A DNA stretch of 64,000 nucleotides, taken from positions 8,635,538-8,699,537 of the forward strand of contig OX467091.1 in assembly GCA_950106755.1 (NCBI GenBank), given 5' to 3'. The notes under the pieces are model-generated. The model made no database searches. It was not told where the DNA came from and was given only the letters and a program-made list of their open reading frames with translations. The translations under genes were made by a program, and so were the position numbers. This document shows positions 34,681 through 52,061 of the stretch, piece by piece. Numbering within the stretch: the stretch's first letter is position 1; every line of letters starts with the position of its first letter. The stretch is from Climacium dendroides. Its lineage: Eukaryota > Streptophyta > Bryopsida > Hypnales > Climaciaceae.

Positions 34681-36762
34681 ACAGAAGAAGGAAGGATGAT
34701 TTTCTCAACAATGTAGGAAAAGCCAATTGTAGATAAAGGAAAAATAACTAGAGTGAAAGGATACCAACAATATTAAGTGCAGTGAAGGACAAGAATGACT
34801 AACTGTGAGCCTCCAATTTGTCAGTTTAGGCTCAGGAATTTTTTTTTCGTTTTCATGAATTTTGAGCATAAATTTATATACAAAAAGCCCTAAAAAGAGT
34901 GTAGAACCAAAATAGGTATGTCACATGCCATTATAGCTTTTGGTCATAAATTAAGTGTTTTTCCTTAAGTATAACCAAATCCCACGTGCAAATATGTTAG
35001 AACCCCATAAATTGTACATAGTTTGTAGTTTAAGTAGAAATTGCTCAAATGATCTAAACTTGCGATACTAGAAACACATAGTGGCTAAATTGGTCTGAGG
35101 GAACTATATAAGGACTCTATAGATGAGTCTCGATGAGAGATATCAATTTCTATCAATAAGATAGTAGAAACCTCAATTCTTAGCCTACAGGTAAAGAAAC
35201 TTAAAATTGGACTAGAGGAGGGCATCTATGACCTAAGTACAACAATTCAAGGTAGAAATCATGCCAAGAGTCTACCAGCGCAATCGCTTTGCCACGATTT
35301 CTTATTATGTGGAAGATTCCTTATTCACCAGAAATCAAAGGAAGTAGCGGGATTTTGAACCTCCTTCAATAAATGTGCAAAATAAGAATTTATGTTTGCA
35401 CCTCTTTTGTGGAATTCCATAAGAGGTTCCACAAAAAAAGCTCGTTCTGGACAGTCAACCACCAAATTTCACGATGAAAAATTCATGGAAATTACTTAGG
35501 GTGCGGTAAAATCTCACTAAAAATTAGACTATCTTATTTTATGCTAATAATACTCTCCAACAAGTTTCAAAACATTCTAATAGCCAAAAGTGTCCAAACC
35601 GATGAGATTCTCCAAATATCGGCAAAATTAAAGATTAAGGGGAGTTTGACTGGCATTTTAGGAGCATACAAATTAGAATGGGGTCAAAGTTAGGTCTTTT
35701 CTTACTCCCCTACACCTACATAAGGTAGGCTAGTTAATTTTTATAGAAAAATCAAACTTCAATAGTTGGATTTTTACCCTTTTTTGGTAGTTAAGTTAGT
35801 ACTAGGATTCGTTGCATTTTTTAATGTAAGAAAAAGAGGTGGCGGGTTACTTCACACTAAAAATGGCCTTTTGATGCTAACGATGCAACCCATTTGTGAT
35901 TTGAAGTTAATCTCCAAAAGTTAAAAATTGGTTCAACATAGAAAGTCAAAATTGGTAATTTGGGATTAAAATCCCAATTCATAAGATTACCACAAGAACA
36001 TGAGAGGAGGTGGGTGCCCTTGGAAAGGGCATCTCTTCTCCTCTTAACTCACCCCTATTTGTGTACTTAGGTCCATTAGGTCTAATTTATGTTGGAGTCT
36101 TGGCAATTTTAGCCAAAAAACCTTAACGGTGATTTTGGAGCCTTTTTGTTCCATTGTTTGTGTTTTCCAAGCTTTGTGAAGGACTTTGGGGTCCTTTTTA
36201 CTTTTTATCTTTGTGCACATGTTGTGATCCCTCTTTTTTGTACTAACTCCTTATTGTACGAGTTTATTTAAGTTTTGTTGAATTCCTTTTGTTATACTAA
36301 TCTTAGAACAACCTCCCACTGTACCTTAGCGATGCCGCTTTGGGGGGCTTCTAGTAATTATGAGTTTTTATTGAGTTTATTGTATTAACCAAGTGTTCCA
36401 CTAACTTGTGTAAGTATTCAAGTTTTGTACTAACTAGCTCGTACCAACTTGTTCATGTATCATCAAAGTTATGTTGTAAATAACCTTGTTTTACAACAAA
36501 GCTTTGGCTCCCCTATATGTGAAATCCTCTAGTTTGTGATAGAAATCAAAAACTCAGTAAAGCTATCACTCCCTACCTTATGTTCAATGTCTGTAGTTGA
36601 CAAACTAAACTTTCTTTTGGTTGTTTTTATTCGGGCCTAAACTCCTTGGACAACGAAGTTTTGCCTTAGCACTACTTTGTTTTGTATCCAATTTTTATTA
36701 TTGTTGGTGGATTCCCTTAAAGTAAACCCAAGAAAAAATTGGTTTGGATAAACCAAAACTTA
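34681..36762. other. spacer DNA, no gene seen
   Basis: No open frame of interest. Probably inserted or decayed repeat DNA, but I could not assign it. Confidence 0.5.
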
Positions 36763-36901
36763 GCCGAAGAGGGTCCAAAATTTTAGAATTGAGTCAAGCT
36801 AGAGAGGGTTCAAAATTTCAAATTGGAGTCAAGCCAAAGAGGGTCCAAAATTTCAGATTTGAATCAAGCTAAAGAGGGTCCAAAACTTCAGATTTGTAAA
36901 A
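36763..36901 (+). repeat. 35-bp tandem repeat, four copies
   Basis: Four diverged 35-bp units of the form GCCAAAGAGGGTCCAAAATT followed by a TCAGATTTGAATCAA-like half. Located shortly before the CACTA element. Confidence 0.85.
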
Positions 36902-37432
36902 GCCAACCAACGTTGACTAGGCCTTGATTTCCCCCAAATCAGAGTGATTGCAACTCAACCGAGAGGCTAAAGTGATTTTAGAGCACAATTCAAAAGCTTG
37001 CTACATGCTAGATTAGTCCAAAATATGAAGAAATCACCCGTGGAGTCTAGATCTTGCCTTTAACATATTAGACCTCAACTAAACTACCAATACAAGTGCC
37101 ACAATGAGCTCTAAATTGTAAGAGTAACACCTAGTAAGGAATACACTACAACAAAAGCAGTGTTTTATGACTGCAAAATATGACTGCAGTGAGTCGTAAA
37201 ATCAAAAAATACGACTCAAGCAGAAATCACTGTAGATGACTCGGAATATGACTAACTCCAGTCGTTTAGAAGCAGTCGCTTCAGACATCAGTCATATTGG
37301 CAGTCATATTTTCCGAGGGGTATAAATACCCATTTTTAGCCATAGTATGCCAACATGGCGTATACTTTGACTTTCCTAGGGGAGTCTTGACTTTTTCTTG
37401 AGTTGCTCGAGCAAACAAAAAAATCCTACGTG

Positions 37433-37850
37433 GAATATGACTATGGTCAGTCATATTTTTGGATAACGTGGAATATGACTGCGGTCAGTCATATTTTTGG
37501 ATGACGTGGAATATGACTGCGATTAGTCATATTTTTGGATGACGTGGAATATGACTGCAGTGAGTCATATTTTTGAATGACATGAAATATGACTGCAGTC
37601 AGTTATATTTTTGAATGACATAGAATATGACTGTAGTCAGTCATATTTTTGGATGACGTGGAATATGACTGTAGTGAGTCATATTTTTTGATGGCATGAA
37701 ATATGACTGCAGTAAGTCATATTTTTTGATGGCATGGAATTCATATTTTTTGATGGCATGGAATATGACTGAGGTGAGTCATATTTTGCAGTAATGTAGA
37801 ATACGACTCTCGTCAGTCATATTTTATGGAATATGACTTCTGTAAGTCAT
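37433..37850 (+). repeat. subterminal ~38-bp tandem repeats of the CACTA element
   Basis: About ten units of GTGGAATATGACTGCAGTCA followed by GTCATATTTTTGGATGAC, each with an internal palindrome around GACTGCAGTC. Consistent with clustered transposase binding sites. Confidence 0.85.
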
Positions 37851-38040
37851 ATTTTTGGCTTTATGAAGTTGCAAGTAGCTTCCAATGTCTTTGTTTCAAC
37901 TTTTGATGCCTGCATATACAATCAAAGAAATGAGAGGTTAGTTTTTAGTGATTGAACAACAAAGCCTAACCTTCAAAGATTTACAATCAACACAAAATAT
38001 GTAGCTCAAGTTTAGGATAGGAAGAATAAGATTGATGATG

Positions 38041-38530
38041 GAGGAAACAAGAAAAAAAATATAAGTACTAAGAGATAACAAGAATCAAAAGTTAAAATGC
38101 AATAAGGAATAAGAAGCAACAACTAAGCAACAACTAAGATACAATAAGAAACAAGAAGCAACACAAAACAAGAAACAATAACTAAGACACAATATGAGGC
38201 AACAATTAAGACATAAAAACAAATAAAAAGCAACAACTAAGATACAAGAAGAAACAAGAAGCACCAACTAAGACATGACAAGAAACAACAAGAAATGAGA
38301 GTATAGATGCAACAAGAAGAAATAAGAAGCAAGGACTACAAAACAAGAGGAAACAAAAAAACAAGAACTAGGAAGAAGAAAGAGTTCAAATGCAAGAGAA
38401 AGAAAGAATTTAGATGCAACAATAAGAAACAAGAAGCATGAACTAGATAGCAACAAGAAACAAGAGTTAAGATACAACAAAAAGCAACAACAAGTGAGAG
38501 CTAAGAGATAATAAAAAGTAAGGAAGAAGA
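38041..38530 (+). repeat. purine-rich low-complexity core of the CACTA element
   Basis: A long run of AACAAGAAGCAACAACTAAG-like sequence, almost without T on this strand, inside the element. Reverse-strand frames here read as Leu/Ser/Cys-rich nonsense and are composition artefacts. Confidence 0.7.
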
Positions 38531-39011
38531 GCCAGAAGAAATGATGGCTAGGGTTTCAAAACCCTAAAAAAATGACAACTAGGGTATCAAAACCCTAAAA
38601 AATAGTGACTAGGATTCAAAATCTAAAAAAGTAGGTGACTAGGATTTCAAAATTTTAAACAATGACTTCTCTATATATTTTTGGAATTGCCCAAATTTTT
38701 CTTGAATTTTTCAAAACAAAACAAATCACTATTATATGAAAATATTAGTGATAATATGACTCAATGTTCCCAAACATCTTCCCAACGTTCCCAAACATGT
38801 TCCCTACGTTCCCTATGAAGTACTTTGGTATTCCTAACGGCCGTATAGTATACGTCTGTGAAGTACAAGGCGTAAAAATAACTGGCAGTCATATTTTGCA
38901 GTCATATTTCTCCCCAAAGTGTTGGCCTTCAAGAATATGACTCCAAGCAGTCACTAGTCATCCTCAGTCATAATTTTGCAGTCATAAAACACTGCCATTG
39001 TTGTAGTGATA

Positions 39012-40799
39012 AGAGGCTGAAGTTGCAAATTAGACGGTGAAGGCTAACAATCAAGATAAGATTAAGAGGAAAATCTCAACAATCTTTCTAGTTCAATAAA
39101 GTGTGGATTAGGTAGTTATTAGGGTAGCTCAACTAGAAGATAGGAACATGCATCATTAAATTTGCATAGGGAAGAATGATAGTAGTTATGAAGGTGGTTT
39201 AAGTATAAAACTAGCAAATGCAACCACTGCAATCAATACTTTCATGGAAATAGTGTTAGAAGAAAAGAAAAGAAGAAAAAGGAAAGAATAAAGGATATAG
39301 AATTATAGATTAGGAAGGGATCTTTCAAAATTTCACAAATCACTCAAGGCAAGGATAGGTGTTAGTTTAAGTGGTCATTAAACCTCTTCTTAAGAGTGGA
39401 GCAAGGATAGTTGGAGGCTCATTAAGGGTGTAAGGGATCTTATAGAAGTAAAAGAAAAAGGGTGGAAAGAGAGTTTAGAGATTTTTTAAAATTGTATTAG
39501 AATTCCAATTGCACATAAGTGGTGAGCATCAAAGTAGAAGGAATAATGGCATAAGAAGGGAAGTATCATAAAGCTATGGCCAACTACCAAGAGGATGCTA
39601 AACCCAAGGTTTGACTTCTAAAACTCTTTCCTTTGCGTTTTAAATCCTTAAGTTAGCCATTATTAATTAGGCTAAGAGCTAGGTGTAAGAGGATGGAAAG
39701 ATAGTTCAAAGGTGAGTATAAAACTTGGTAGAGAGTGTTTAGAGGTTTCCAAAAAGATCTCACTTAGAAATTTGATTTAAAACAAGGAAATTAGCCCAGG
39801 ATGAAGTTTAGGACTTAAATTAGATGAAGAAGTGCTAGAAGTATTCAAATAGAGTAAAAGATTTAGTGTTGAATTCAAACCTTCCTAACAAAACTCTATT
39901 TGGACAAATTCAGACCTTCCTAAAGATGGAGTGCTAGAAGTGTCTAAATAGAGTGATAACTTTTGTTAGAAAGTTTTGAAGTGTCTTAGGTTTCAAGAAT
40001 TTCCATAAAAAAGTCTACAACTTAAGGTAGTTAGTTTCAGGGATACTTATTATTCTTAAAAAACCAACGGCCTTTTAAATGGCTAGATTAGGCACTTGAA
40101 TATGATTAGGTAGATTTTCTTTAAGTTTCTTTCTTTAAGTTGCATACCCCCATAACAAAAAGAGTTCATTGCTTGGAAGGCTCATTGGACAAACGCTTAG
40201 ACACTCATTAGTAAAAGAAAAAAGAAATTAAAACGAACGAAAAATAACCTATTGTGAAGTTATTTACTAATAAGCACTCACACCAACATACTTGAGAATT
40301 AAAGCAAAAGTAGAATGATAAATATGAACAATAGTTTGATGATGTTTTTCACACAAAACTAGTATTTCAAATGAAGTGGGACAATTAAGAAGTTAGGAAT
40401 AAGTTGGATATTACTTAAGCCCTAGTTGCAAGGCGGTAGATCGTGGTGTCAAGAGTTGAAATCCAATAAAGTTTTATCATCCTCAATATATTTAGATGAT
40501 TGTTGCAATAAAAACTTTTGAATTCTATAACCAATAATGACCTAAATTAGTAATTGTAAAAGAATTAATATATGAAAGGATAGTGATGTCCAAATACAAG
40601 GACATGTAAACATACATTACAAATTATTACACAAACTTATATTCAAGGGACAAACAGGCAAAGTAATAGAGAGTAATGATGGAAGGAGAGAATGATGTTT
40701 CAAGAATGTTTTAAAATGTTTTAGGGGGAATCAAAACCAATAGTTACGGAAGGATATAGATACTTCTAAACTCAAACAATAATGACAAAATTAGCACCT
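39012..40799. other. spacer DNA, probable decayed LINE sequence
   Basis: AT-rich, no usable frame. It lies between the endonuclease and reverse-transcriptase relics in the right order for a LINE ORF2 linker, but I could not recognise residues in it. Confidence 0.35.
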
Positions 40800-41300
40800 A
40801 AAAAGGCCTCAAGGCCTAACAAAGTGCAAATGGAATTCTTTAAAGAGCTTATTAAAGAAACACTAGAAGATTTCTTTATTATTTTTCAAGGAGATAATGA
40901 TGACTAATCTTAAAAAAAGTCCCTAAAAAAAGATAAAATAGTATTGCAACCAAAGGGTGGGGACTTGACTAAGGTTACAAAATACACACCTATATCTTAT
41001 GGGGGGTAGTGTACAAGATATTGACAAAACCGTTGCCATGAAAATGAAGGTATTTTACATTTGTGGATAAGAAGTAATTAGACAACATTTGTGGTTCCAA
41101 AGTCAATTTTTGACAACGTTCATATGGTCTATGAATCATTTATGAGGTCTGAAAAAAATGAATAAGATCTATTTCCAAATTGGACCTATATTCCTAGCCA
41201 AGGACTTCCATGGTGCTTTGCCAAGCTTGAAGGCCCAAGCCATAACCTTCGACAATAGGACTGAAGACTAAATAGTCATGTACAATAATCTTACAACCTG
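40800..41300 (+). mobile_element. LINE (L1-type) reverse-transcriptase relic
   Basis: Plus-strand translation gives KKASRPNKVQMEFFKELI, matching the KAPGPDG...EFFK block, then YTPISY...VYKILTK, matching the YRPISL.N..YK...K block, and FDNVHMVYESF, matching the I.DN...A.E... block, in the correct order and spacing for an L1-type reverse transcriptase. Stops and frameshifts make it dead. It shares orientation with the endonuclease relic at 34.2 kb. Confidence 0.6.
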
Positions 41301-42178
41301 CTTATTTGAACCATTCAAAGAAAAGCTCACAATGTATATTTCAATTGTTTTATTTTTGATAAATATAATTATCATTACATCCTAATGCAATGCCACCAAG
41401 CATATCAAATTTAGTTTCATAAAACCAAATCTCCATTTTTGATTAAAAAATAATAATTAACTAATTTTTATGATTTTATATAATAATTCATTGACAAACA
41501 TTGGTAATAAATTCTTTAAATTTGATTGCATAGATATATAGGAAACATCAATATACATATCTTTCATAATAAAAAACAATTTTAAGTAACAAAGATATGA
41601 TCTATGAAGAATTCAATGAAAAGTGTCTTATTACCAAACTTGGAAGAAATGGATATTTATATATTTTAAATGAATTTTGACAAAATAATTGTACTGTAAG
41701 CTCAATGTGAAAAAATTAGTTACAATATCAGGATCAAATAGCAAAATTCAATTACAATAATGAAATATCTATTTTCAAAATAAAAAGCAATGCCAAACAT
41801 TGAAATTGTGAAACTTTTACGGATCTCCTTGTTCAAAGAAACACGTGCATATGAATGATTCCAACATATCTCCACAACAAGATCTAAAAAATTCATCACC
41901 AGTGTTCGTCAATGCATTATCAAACAGAACAATGAAAATCAAGAAAACAATACACCAGAATCAAGGACCTCGTCTTTGAAACTAAAAATTGGTATCCTCG
42001 ACTGAACTGCGTAAGCATGCAAAGACAATTATGTCAAAAAAAATATAACTAGACGAGAAATATCATGATAAAAAAAAACGACTCAAAACTTCATAGGTTT
42101 CGGACAGCCAAATACGAAGGATACCGTAAAAATATGGTAGACGCTTAACACACCTAAACACGGCACAGAACAAAGGTC
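41301..42178. other. spacer of the inverted repeat, no gene seen
   Basis: AT-rich up to 41.8 kb, then more balanced composition to the arm boundary at 42179. No coding family seen. Confidence 0.5.
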
Positions 42179-47003
<4,825 letters not shown>

Positions 47004-47331
47004 GGTGTCCCCCACTCGACCCCGCACAAGGGACGTACAGATTTGTCGATGTCACCCGCCCTGTCGAAAAAGAACGAAACGGAAAACACCTGCGATTGAT
47101 TCTCCTCCGGCGCCAGACGCAAGGGCACAAAGTGTAAAAGGAAGTGGGTGCATGGAAACGAGGCGAAGTGCGCGAGGCGAGAGAGCGCGGGGGACGAAGC
47201 TCCGCAACAGAACTCTCACCGAAAACGCGAAACAATGAACCCTAGAAGGTCTTGGAAGAGGAAGATACTCAAGAGCGCGGGGCAGGGTAGAAACTTGAGT
47301 ATTTCTACATTTTTTTTTGAGTTGGAGAGCT

Positions 47332-47336
47332 ATTGG
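47332..47336 (-). promoter_or_regulatory. CCAAT motif upstream of PP2A copy C
   Basis: CCAACCAATAGC about 330 bp upstream of the copy C start, like copies A and B. The downstream GGAATTAGTCT and ACTGGAGTC parts found in A and B are not visible here, so copy C has lost or replaced part of the block. Confidence 0.4.
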
Positions 47337-47734
47337 TTGGAATGTTTGGCGGCATTTTGACTTGCAACTACCATTTGTGCATTTTCATTATAAGTTTGTT
47401 TTTTGGGAGGGGTCTCATTGAACTTCTACTTTGAATTGATTTTATTTCGTAATGTAGATAGGCAATTTTGCTTTGAAGTTTTCATTTTGAACCAACAATT
47501 TTGGGAAATGAAGTAGCTTACAGTGGCTGTCTACTTGCCTCAGACAATGGTACAAGTTAGAGGAACCTAAGATCTCATGTAGACACTTCGATACATTTGA
47601 TTGTGCTTTTGCGGCATAGAAGAAGTTTCTTTTGGTTCAACAAGTGATATTTAGGGTCACTTGATTGATAAATGCGAGTAGTATGCAGACATAAAATTTG
47701 AGTCATTTAAGGACGAATGCCTACAATAAGAGGT

Positions 47735-48070
47735 GTCTTACTCGAGAGTGGCAGGCACAATTTTGGCCACTTCACTCACGAGTAGCATACACAAAGAGTC
47801 GCTTTCCTCGTGAACGATACATGCGGTTAGGTCAATTTCCTCATAATTATGGTGTTGGCACGTACGAAAAGGACCCTTCCTCGTAGACAAGCACGTATAA
47901 AAGGGGCATTTATTCATGAAAGGTCCTTTTCTCATAATTATGCAACATGTATGAAGGGTCATTTGTTCTTGAAAGGTCCCTTTCTCATATGCAAAACGTA
48001 CAACAAGGCCACTTATTCATGAGTAGTAGACACAAGAGAACTTTCCTCACATGCGATTGACACCAAGGCT
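47735..48070 (+). repeat. degenerate ~45-bp tandem repeats
   Basis: Six or more loosely related units containing CACTTATTCATGAGTAG, then CACAA, then GGTCCTTTTCTCATA or close variants. Too diverged to phase exactly. A weaker relative is visible around 55.24-55.34 kb. Confidence 0.5.
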
Positions 48071-49632
48071 TTTTTTCAAGTTTTAAAAAATAAATGAAAA
48101 GGCTATATAAAATTCATTGTGAGCGCTACAATGGCAATTTCAACTAAAATTCATAAGCTACCAAGTGGCGATAAGGCTCACCTTGAATACAAATAATTGG
48201 GTGATTAATTTATATTTTTCATTTTTATTGGCAACTACAAGTGGCCACAAAAAATCTTCCTAGTGATGTCACTAGTGATTTGCACATATGATGGCAACGT
48301 GGGAAAAACATGGGGTGTCACTACGGCGACAAATTTCATTTATTAGCTACTGGATTCACATGGTAATACAAGGGCATAGAGTACAACATCCTAATGCTAT
48401 GAACTAATTGATATAGGAGTTACCAAAGCAAATTTTCTAAGCCTACCTATAAAAAAAAAACTAGTTTGGCAATTTAAAAAATTTCCACCACCAAATAAGA
48501 TTGAACTTGGACCTACACCCACCCACACCCCTTCCAACACCCAAGTTAGTGAAGTAATTAGAGAAATCGAATAGCAAAAATCCAAGTCTTTTCAAACACG
48601 CATTAGACTATACACTATGACTTGTGTCCACCCAATATCCCTCTAATGCCCAAGCTAGTAGTGACAAAGGAAGTGTCCATGCTATAAAGAGAAGAAAATA
48701 ATGCATGATCAAGAAGGATGCAAGTGTGAATAATAAATTCATCACAATTTATAATATGAGTCCAACGTGTGAACAAAAAATTGCAAAACATTCAATGACC
48801 CTTAGCTAAGCACATGTGATGTTCTTGAACTCAAAAAAATGACTAAGAGAAAGGTTTAGAGTTAACCTCAAACCATTAAGTACTTAGAACACTAAGTACT
48901 TGCCAACTATTTCTTTAATAAAAAAATTCTTCTACCTACCAAAATGCTATATGAGCTCCTCCAATGTCAAAACTATATCCTAAACACTTGCTAGATACCT
49001 GCCACATCCAAACCAGTCGCCAAACATTGCATGTTACAGGAAATCTTATAGACTGTAAATACATTGAGAATATATTTCAAGAACAAATTGGATGTATTCG
49101 TCTAGATTGTTTTTGAGTTTGAACTTCAAAAAGCCAATGCTTGAGAAAATGTACTCATCTTCCATGGAACCAATCACATGGACAAGTGTCATTTCCACAA
49201 GTTTAAGAACTCGCCAAAATTCTGCATGAGATTATTGTTGCTATCAAATACTCACCACACTTTTATTAAAGGATTCACATTATATGGAGGGAGTATGGCA
49301 AGATGTAAGTTTGATTTCATACATATTTTGAACAAGGTACATTGAAAGATCAGAGCTTCCCGGTCAATGAGCAGAGGGATCAATATCTTGTTGTCACCTT
49401 CTCCTAATATTTTGCCATGACCCTAGGTATCCATAAGAGTACAAAGATACTTGTCAAACATGTTGTTAGCACTCCCTTGGCACTAGTATTGCGGATATAA
49501 TATTCCGAACACATTCATAACATGTTATTGCAGGAAACGGTTATTCAACTCTTTTATAAACATCTTTGTGGCATCTATAATCATCAAAATCGATGTGGTG
49601 TTCATCACAAAGATTAGACCCTACGATATGGC
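48071..49632. other. intergenic, no gene seen
   Basis: Moderately AT-rich sequence with short frames only. No recognisable family. Confidence 0.5.
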
Positions 49633-49929
49633 AACAATTATCGTGTAGTTATCGTTGTTTCATGGGTTCGTACCATAATCGCATTGACTCAGTGTATTTT
49701 TACGCACTGAATCAGTGCGAAAACAATGAATATCAATAGCGCACAGTTTATGTACTTTAACTATATGATTGCTGTGCAGTTTTGACACAACAATCATATA
49801 GTTAAAGTACATAAACCGTGCGCTATTGATATTCATTGTTTTCGCACTGATTCAGTGCGTAAAAATACACTGAGTCAATGCGATTATAGTACGAACCCAT
49901 GAAACAACGATAACTACACGATAATTGTT
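49633..49929. mobile_element. 297-bp near-perfect foldback (MITE-like)
   Basis: Two 139-bp arms (49633-49771 and 49791-49929) are reverse complements with no indel and only a few mismatches, around a 19-bp loop. The outer end reads AACAATTATCGTGTAG. A nearby AACA follows the right end and also occurs at the left edge, a possible target duplication. Transcription would yield a long double-stranded hairpin suited to Dicer-like processing into small RNAs. Confidence 0.9.
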
Positions 49930-50189
49930 AACAATCCATCTATCCTTAAGTTTGAGATGTTAGTCCACAATATGTCACAAACAACATGAACAACATACAA
50001 ACAACAATGCATAGATATTATATTGGGAGTCATGTAAGCTTGTATTCTCAAATAGGAAAAATGAACATGTACAGTAATAAGTGTAAGTCAAATTATTTAG
50101 ACTTTGGCAGATTTGTATGAATTCAAAAAAAATGATAAAGACATGGCAAATACAAAGTTGTAAGAGAAGACTCATCTATGCACTCAACC

Positions 50190-50574
50190 TTCACTCGGCC
50201 AAGTAAAGAAGCCCAAACATCATGGTCCATTGGTGCATCCTGTATTTTTCATATATCTGCTCATCGTAATAGACAAATGATAAAATGACGAAGTTAACAT
50301 TGAGACTTGTGAGCCACTTGATGTAGATCTGCTCATGATTGCTACCTAGAAGATTGTTGAAACTCCAAAACTTGTTCATATTAAACAAAGTGTCTTTGTC
50401 TTTGTTCATTTTGTACAATGATCCTTGATAAATTTTCACAACTACTACGAAGTCGCAGATGTACACATCCCTTTTGTGCAAAATTTACCAAGGTATCAAT
50501 TGCTTTGAGAAGTGGTAATAAAATATAAATTCTCAAAAAAAAATATACATTGAGAAGCTAAACCAAGCATGTCA
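50190..50574 (-). pseudogene. hAT-like (DUF4371-type) transposase relic, C-terminal part
   Basis: Minus-strand translation gives LPLLKAIDTLVNFAQK, then, after a frameshift, KRDVYICDFVVVVK and FWSFNNLLGSNHEQIYIKWL, closely following plant DUF4371-containing hAT-like proteins (LPLLE.I..L.KFAQ.RDVF.CDFV..V, then HEQI.MKW). It is the continuation of the relic at 52062-52893, from which it is separated by a 1.5 kb insertion. Confidence 0.65.
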
Positions 50575-52022
50575 CATCCCTATCTCTTTGAGGTGCTTAT
50601 AATGCCTTAGTGAACAAGGGGACCTTGGAGGTGACTTCCAAGTAAATAGGGCACAATAGTGCTCTAGATTTGAAGCTCATAGCATTGTATTATACATTCT
50701 TAAAAAGCCCTTGAGAAGATGCAATCAACCATTTAAAGAATGCATGATTTGAACTAGTAAGCTAAAAGTTATGGTTGTTCAAAGTTGTTCAATGTCCTAG
50801 TAGTGTCGAGACCCTAGAGGGCTAGAAGTAAGAGGTGTTCAATGAATCCTTTATGAAAACATGGCATGTAGCATATCATTGAAAAGTTAAAAATATAAAG
50901 AAGTTATAATGACAAGCATTATGAGGTTTTAAACTATGAGCCCAAAGTTATGGCCAAGAGAAAGGTTGTGGTGAAAGTGTAATGTCGCTCCTAGTGAACC
51001 CAAATCTTTGGAGGGCCATAACTTTATGAGAATTTGTTCAAATGAGACAAATGAATAGTTCATTGGCATCTACTAGTTGCATAGATATCAAAAATCATCT
51101 TGCATAGGGAATTTGAAGCTCTAGTTGCACAATTACGCTGTTTGAAAGTTTGAAAGTTTAAATGGGGTTATAACTTGGTGATTTTAGTTGGAAACGAGTG
51201 GTCTTCCAAAACCAAAGTGGATTTTGGGACTTCCTTTTACTCATAAGGGAGGGCTGCCACATACCATAGAAAGTAATATAGAGGGAATTGGTCTTTGTTC
51301 TTACTCCCTCTTAGAACCTTGATGAGTCTTGGTGATTCAAAGTGGGTGATACAACTTCACCACCAAGTTTAAGGTACCATGGAACATTTGTGTAGATGTT
51401 CCATGGCATTAATTAGATGGATTTTTTCTCCTTGCTAAGCCATTCCCAATGTGTTTCAAATTATAAGTCTCAATTAATTACAAAGTGCAAGTAACAAATA
51501 TATAATGGACCTATGATAAAGTGGGGTGATATTCAAGGGCTATGAACACTGGTGGCCAGGGAGTAGTGCTTTCAATGAATGCTTGGACATCAATGGAAGT
51601 TCTGCTCCATGTTACCAAGTGACATGCCCAATGTCACATGCAAAATATGTATTAGGAGTCCTATGGACTGAGATTTGATGACATGAATTGGAAAAATGAG
51701 AACTAATACTATAGATGCATGGCATGTACAATGTTAGTGAATTGTAATTCAAGTGACATTGAAAGTGAAGTGTGGTGAGTCCATTAAGCTGTAAAAAGCC
51801 TCTAAAGACTATTTGGAACTATAAGGTGTTATTTGGATTGCAACAAGGCAAGCCTAAACCACAATGCACAAAATTCAATTTCCATACAAGCAAAAAAACT
51901 ACTAAAATGTTTAGGCTAAAACTTCGACATTTACACCTACAGTTACATAAAGAATTATTCATGTAATTAAGCTCCAAAATTGCCATACTAGTATATGGAT
52001 TCAAAAAAGCAAATATAGTAAT

Positions 52023-52059
<37 letters not shown>

Positions 52060-52061
52060 CA
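50575..52061 (+). mobile_element. poly(A)-tailed retroposon inserted in the hAT relic
   Basis: The 1,487-bp insert ends in 33 consecutive A (52025-52057) and is flanked by AAGCATGTCA (50565-50574) and AAGCATGACA (52062-52071), a 10-bp target duplication with one mismatch. It splits hAT coding homology at the expected place. No recognisable coding sequence lies inside, so it may be a retroposed non-coding or heavily decayed transcript, or a LINE 3' fragment. The preserved A-run suggests a relatively young insertion. Confidence 0.7.

Larger units (their letters stand above)
37144..39008. mobile_element. non-autonomous CACTA (En/Spm-type) transposon
   Basis: Left end CACTACAACAAAAGCAGTG and right end complement CACTACAACAATGGCAGTG form terminal inverted repeats alike at 28 of 30 positions. 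The flanks are ATA (37141-37143) and ATA (39009-39011), the 3-bp target duplication typical of CACTA elements. Subterminal regions are packed with short TATGACTGC/GCAGTCATA motifs, the usual transposase-binding array. The 1,865-bp interior has no transposase frame, so mobility would depend on a partner element. High end similarity and an intact duplication suggest fairly recent insertion. Confidence 0.92.

Noticed and set aside
38085..38480. Two adjacent minus-strand Leu/Ser/Cys-rich frames
   Set aside because: They are translations of the purine-rich low-complexity core of the CACTA element.
52025..52057. Long A-run taken as a sequencing artefact or gene poly(A) signal
   Set aside because: The flanking 10-bp near-identical sequences and the interrupted hAT homology explain it better as the tail of a retroposed insert.
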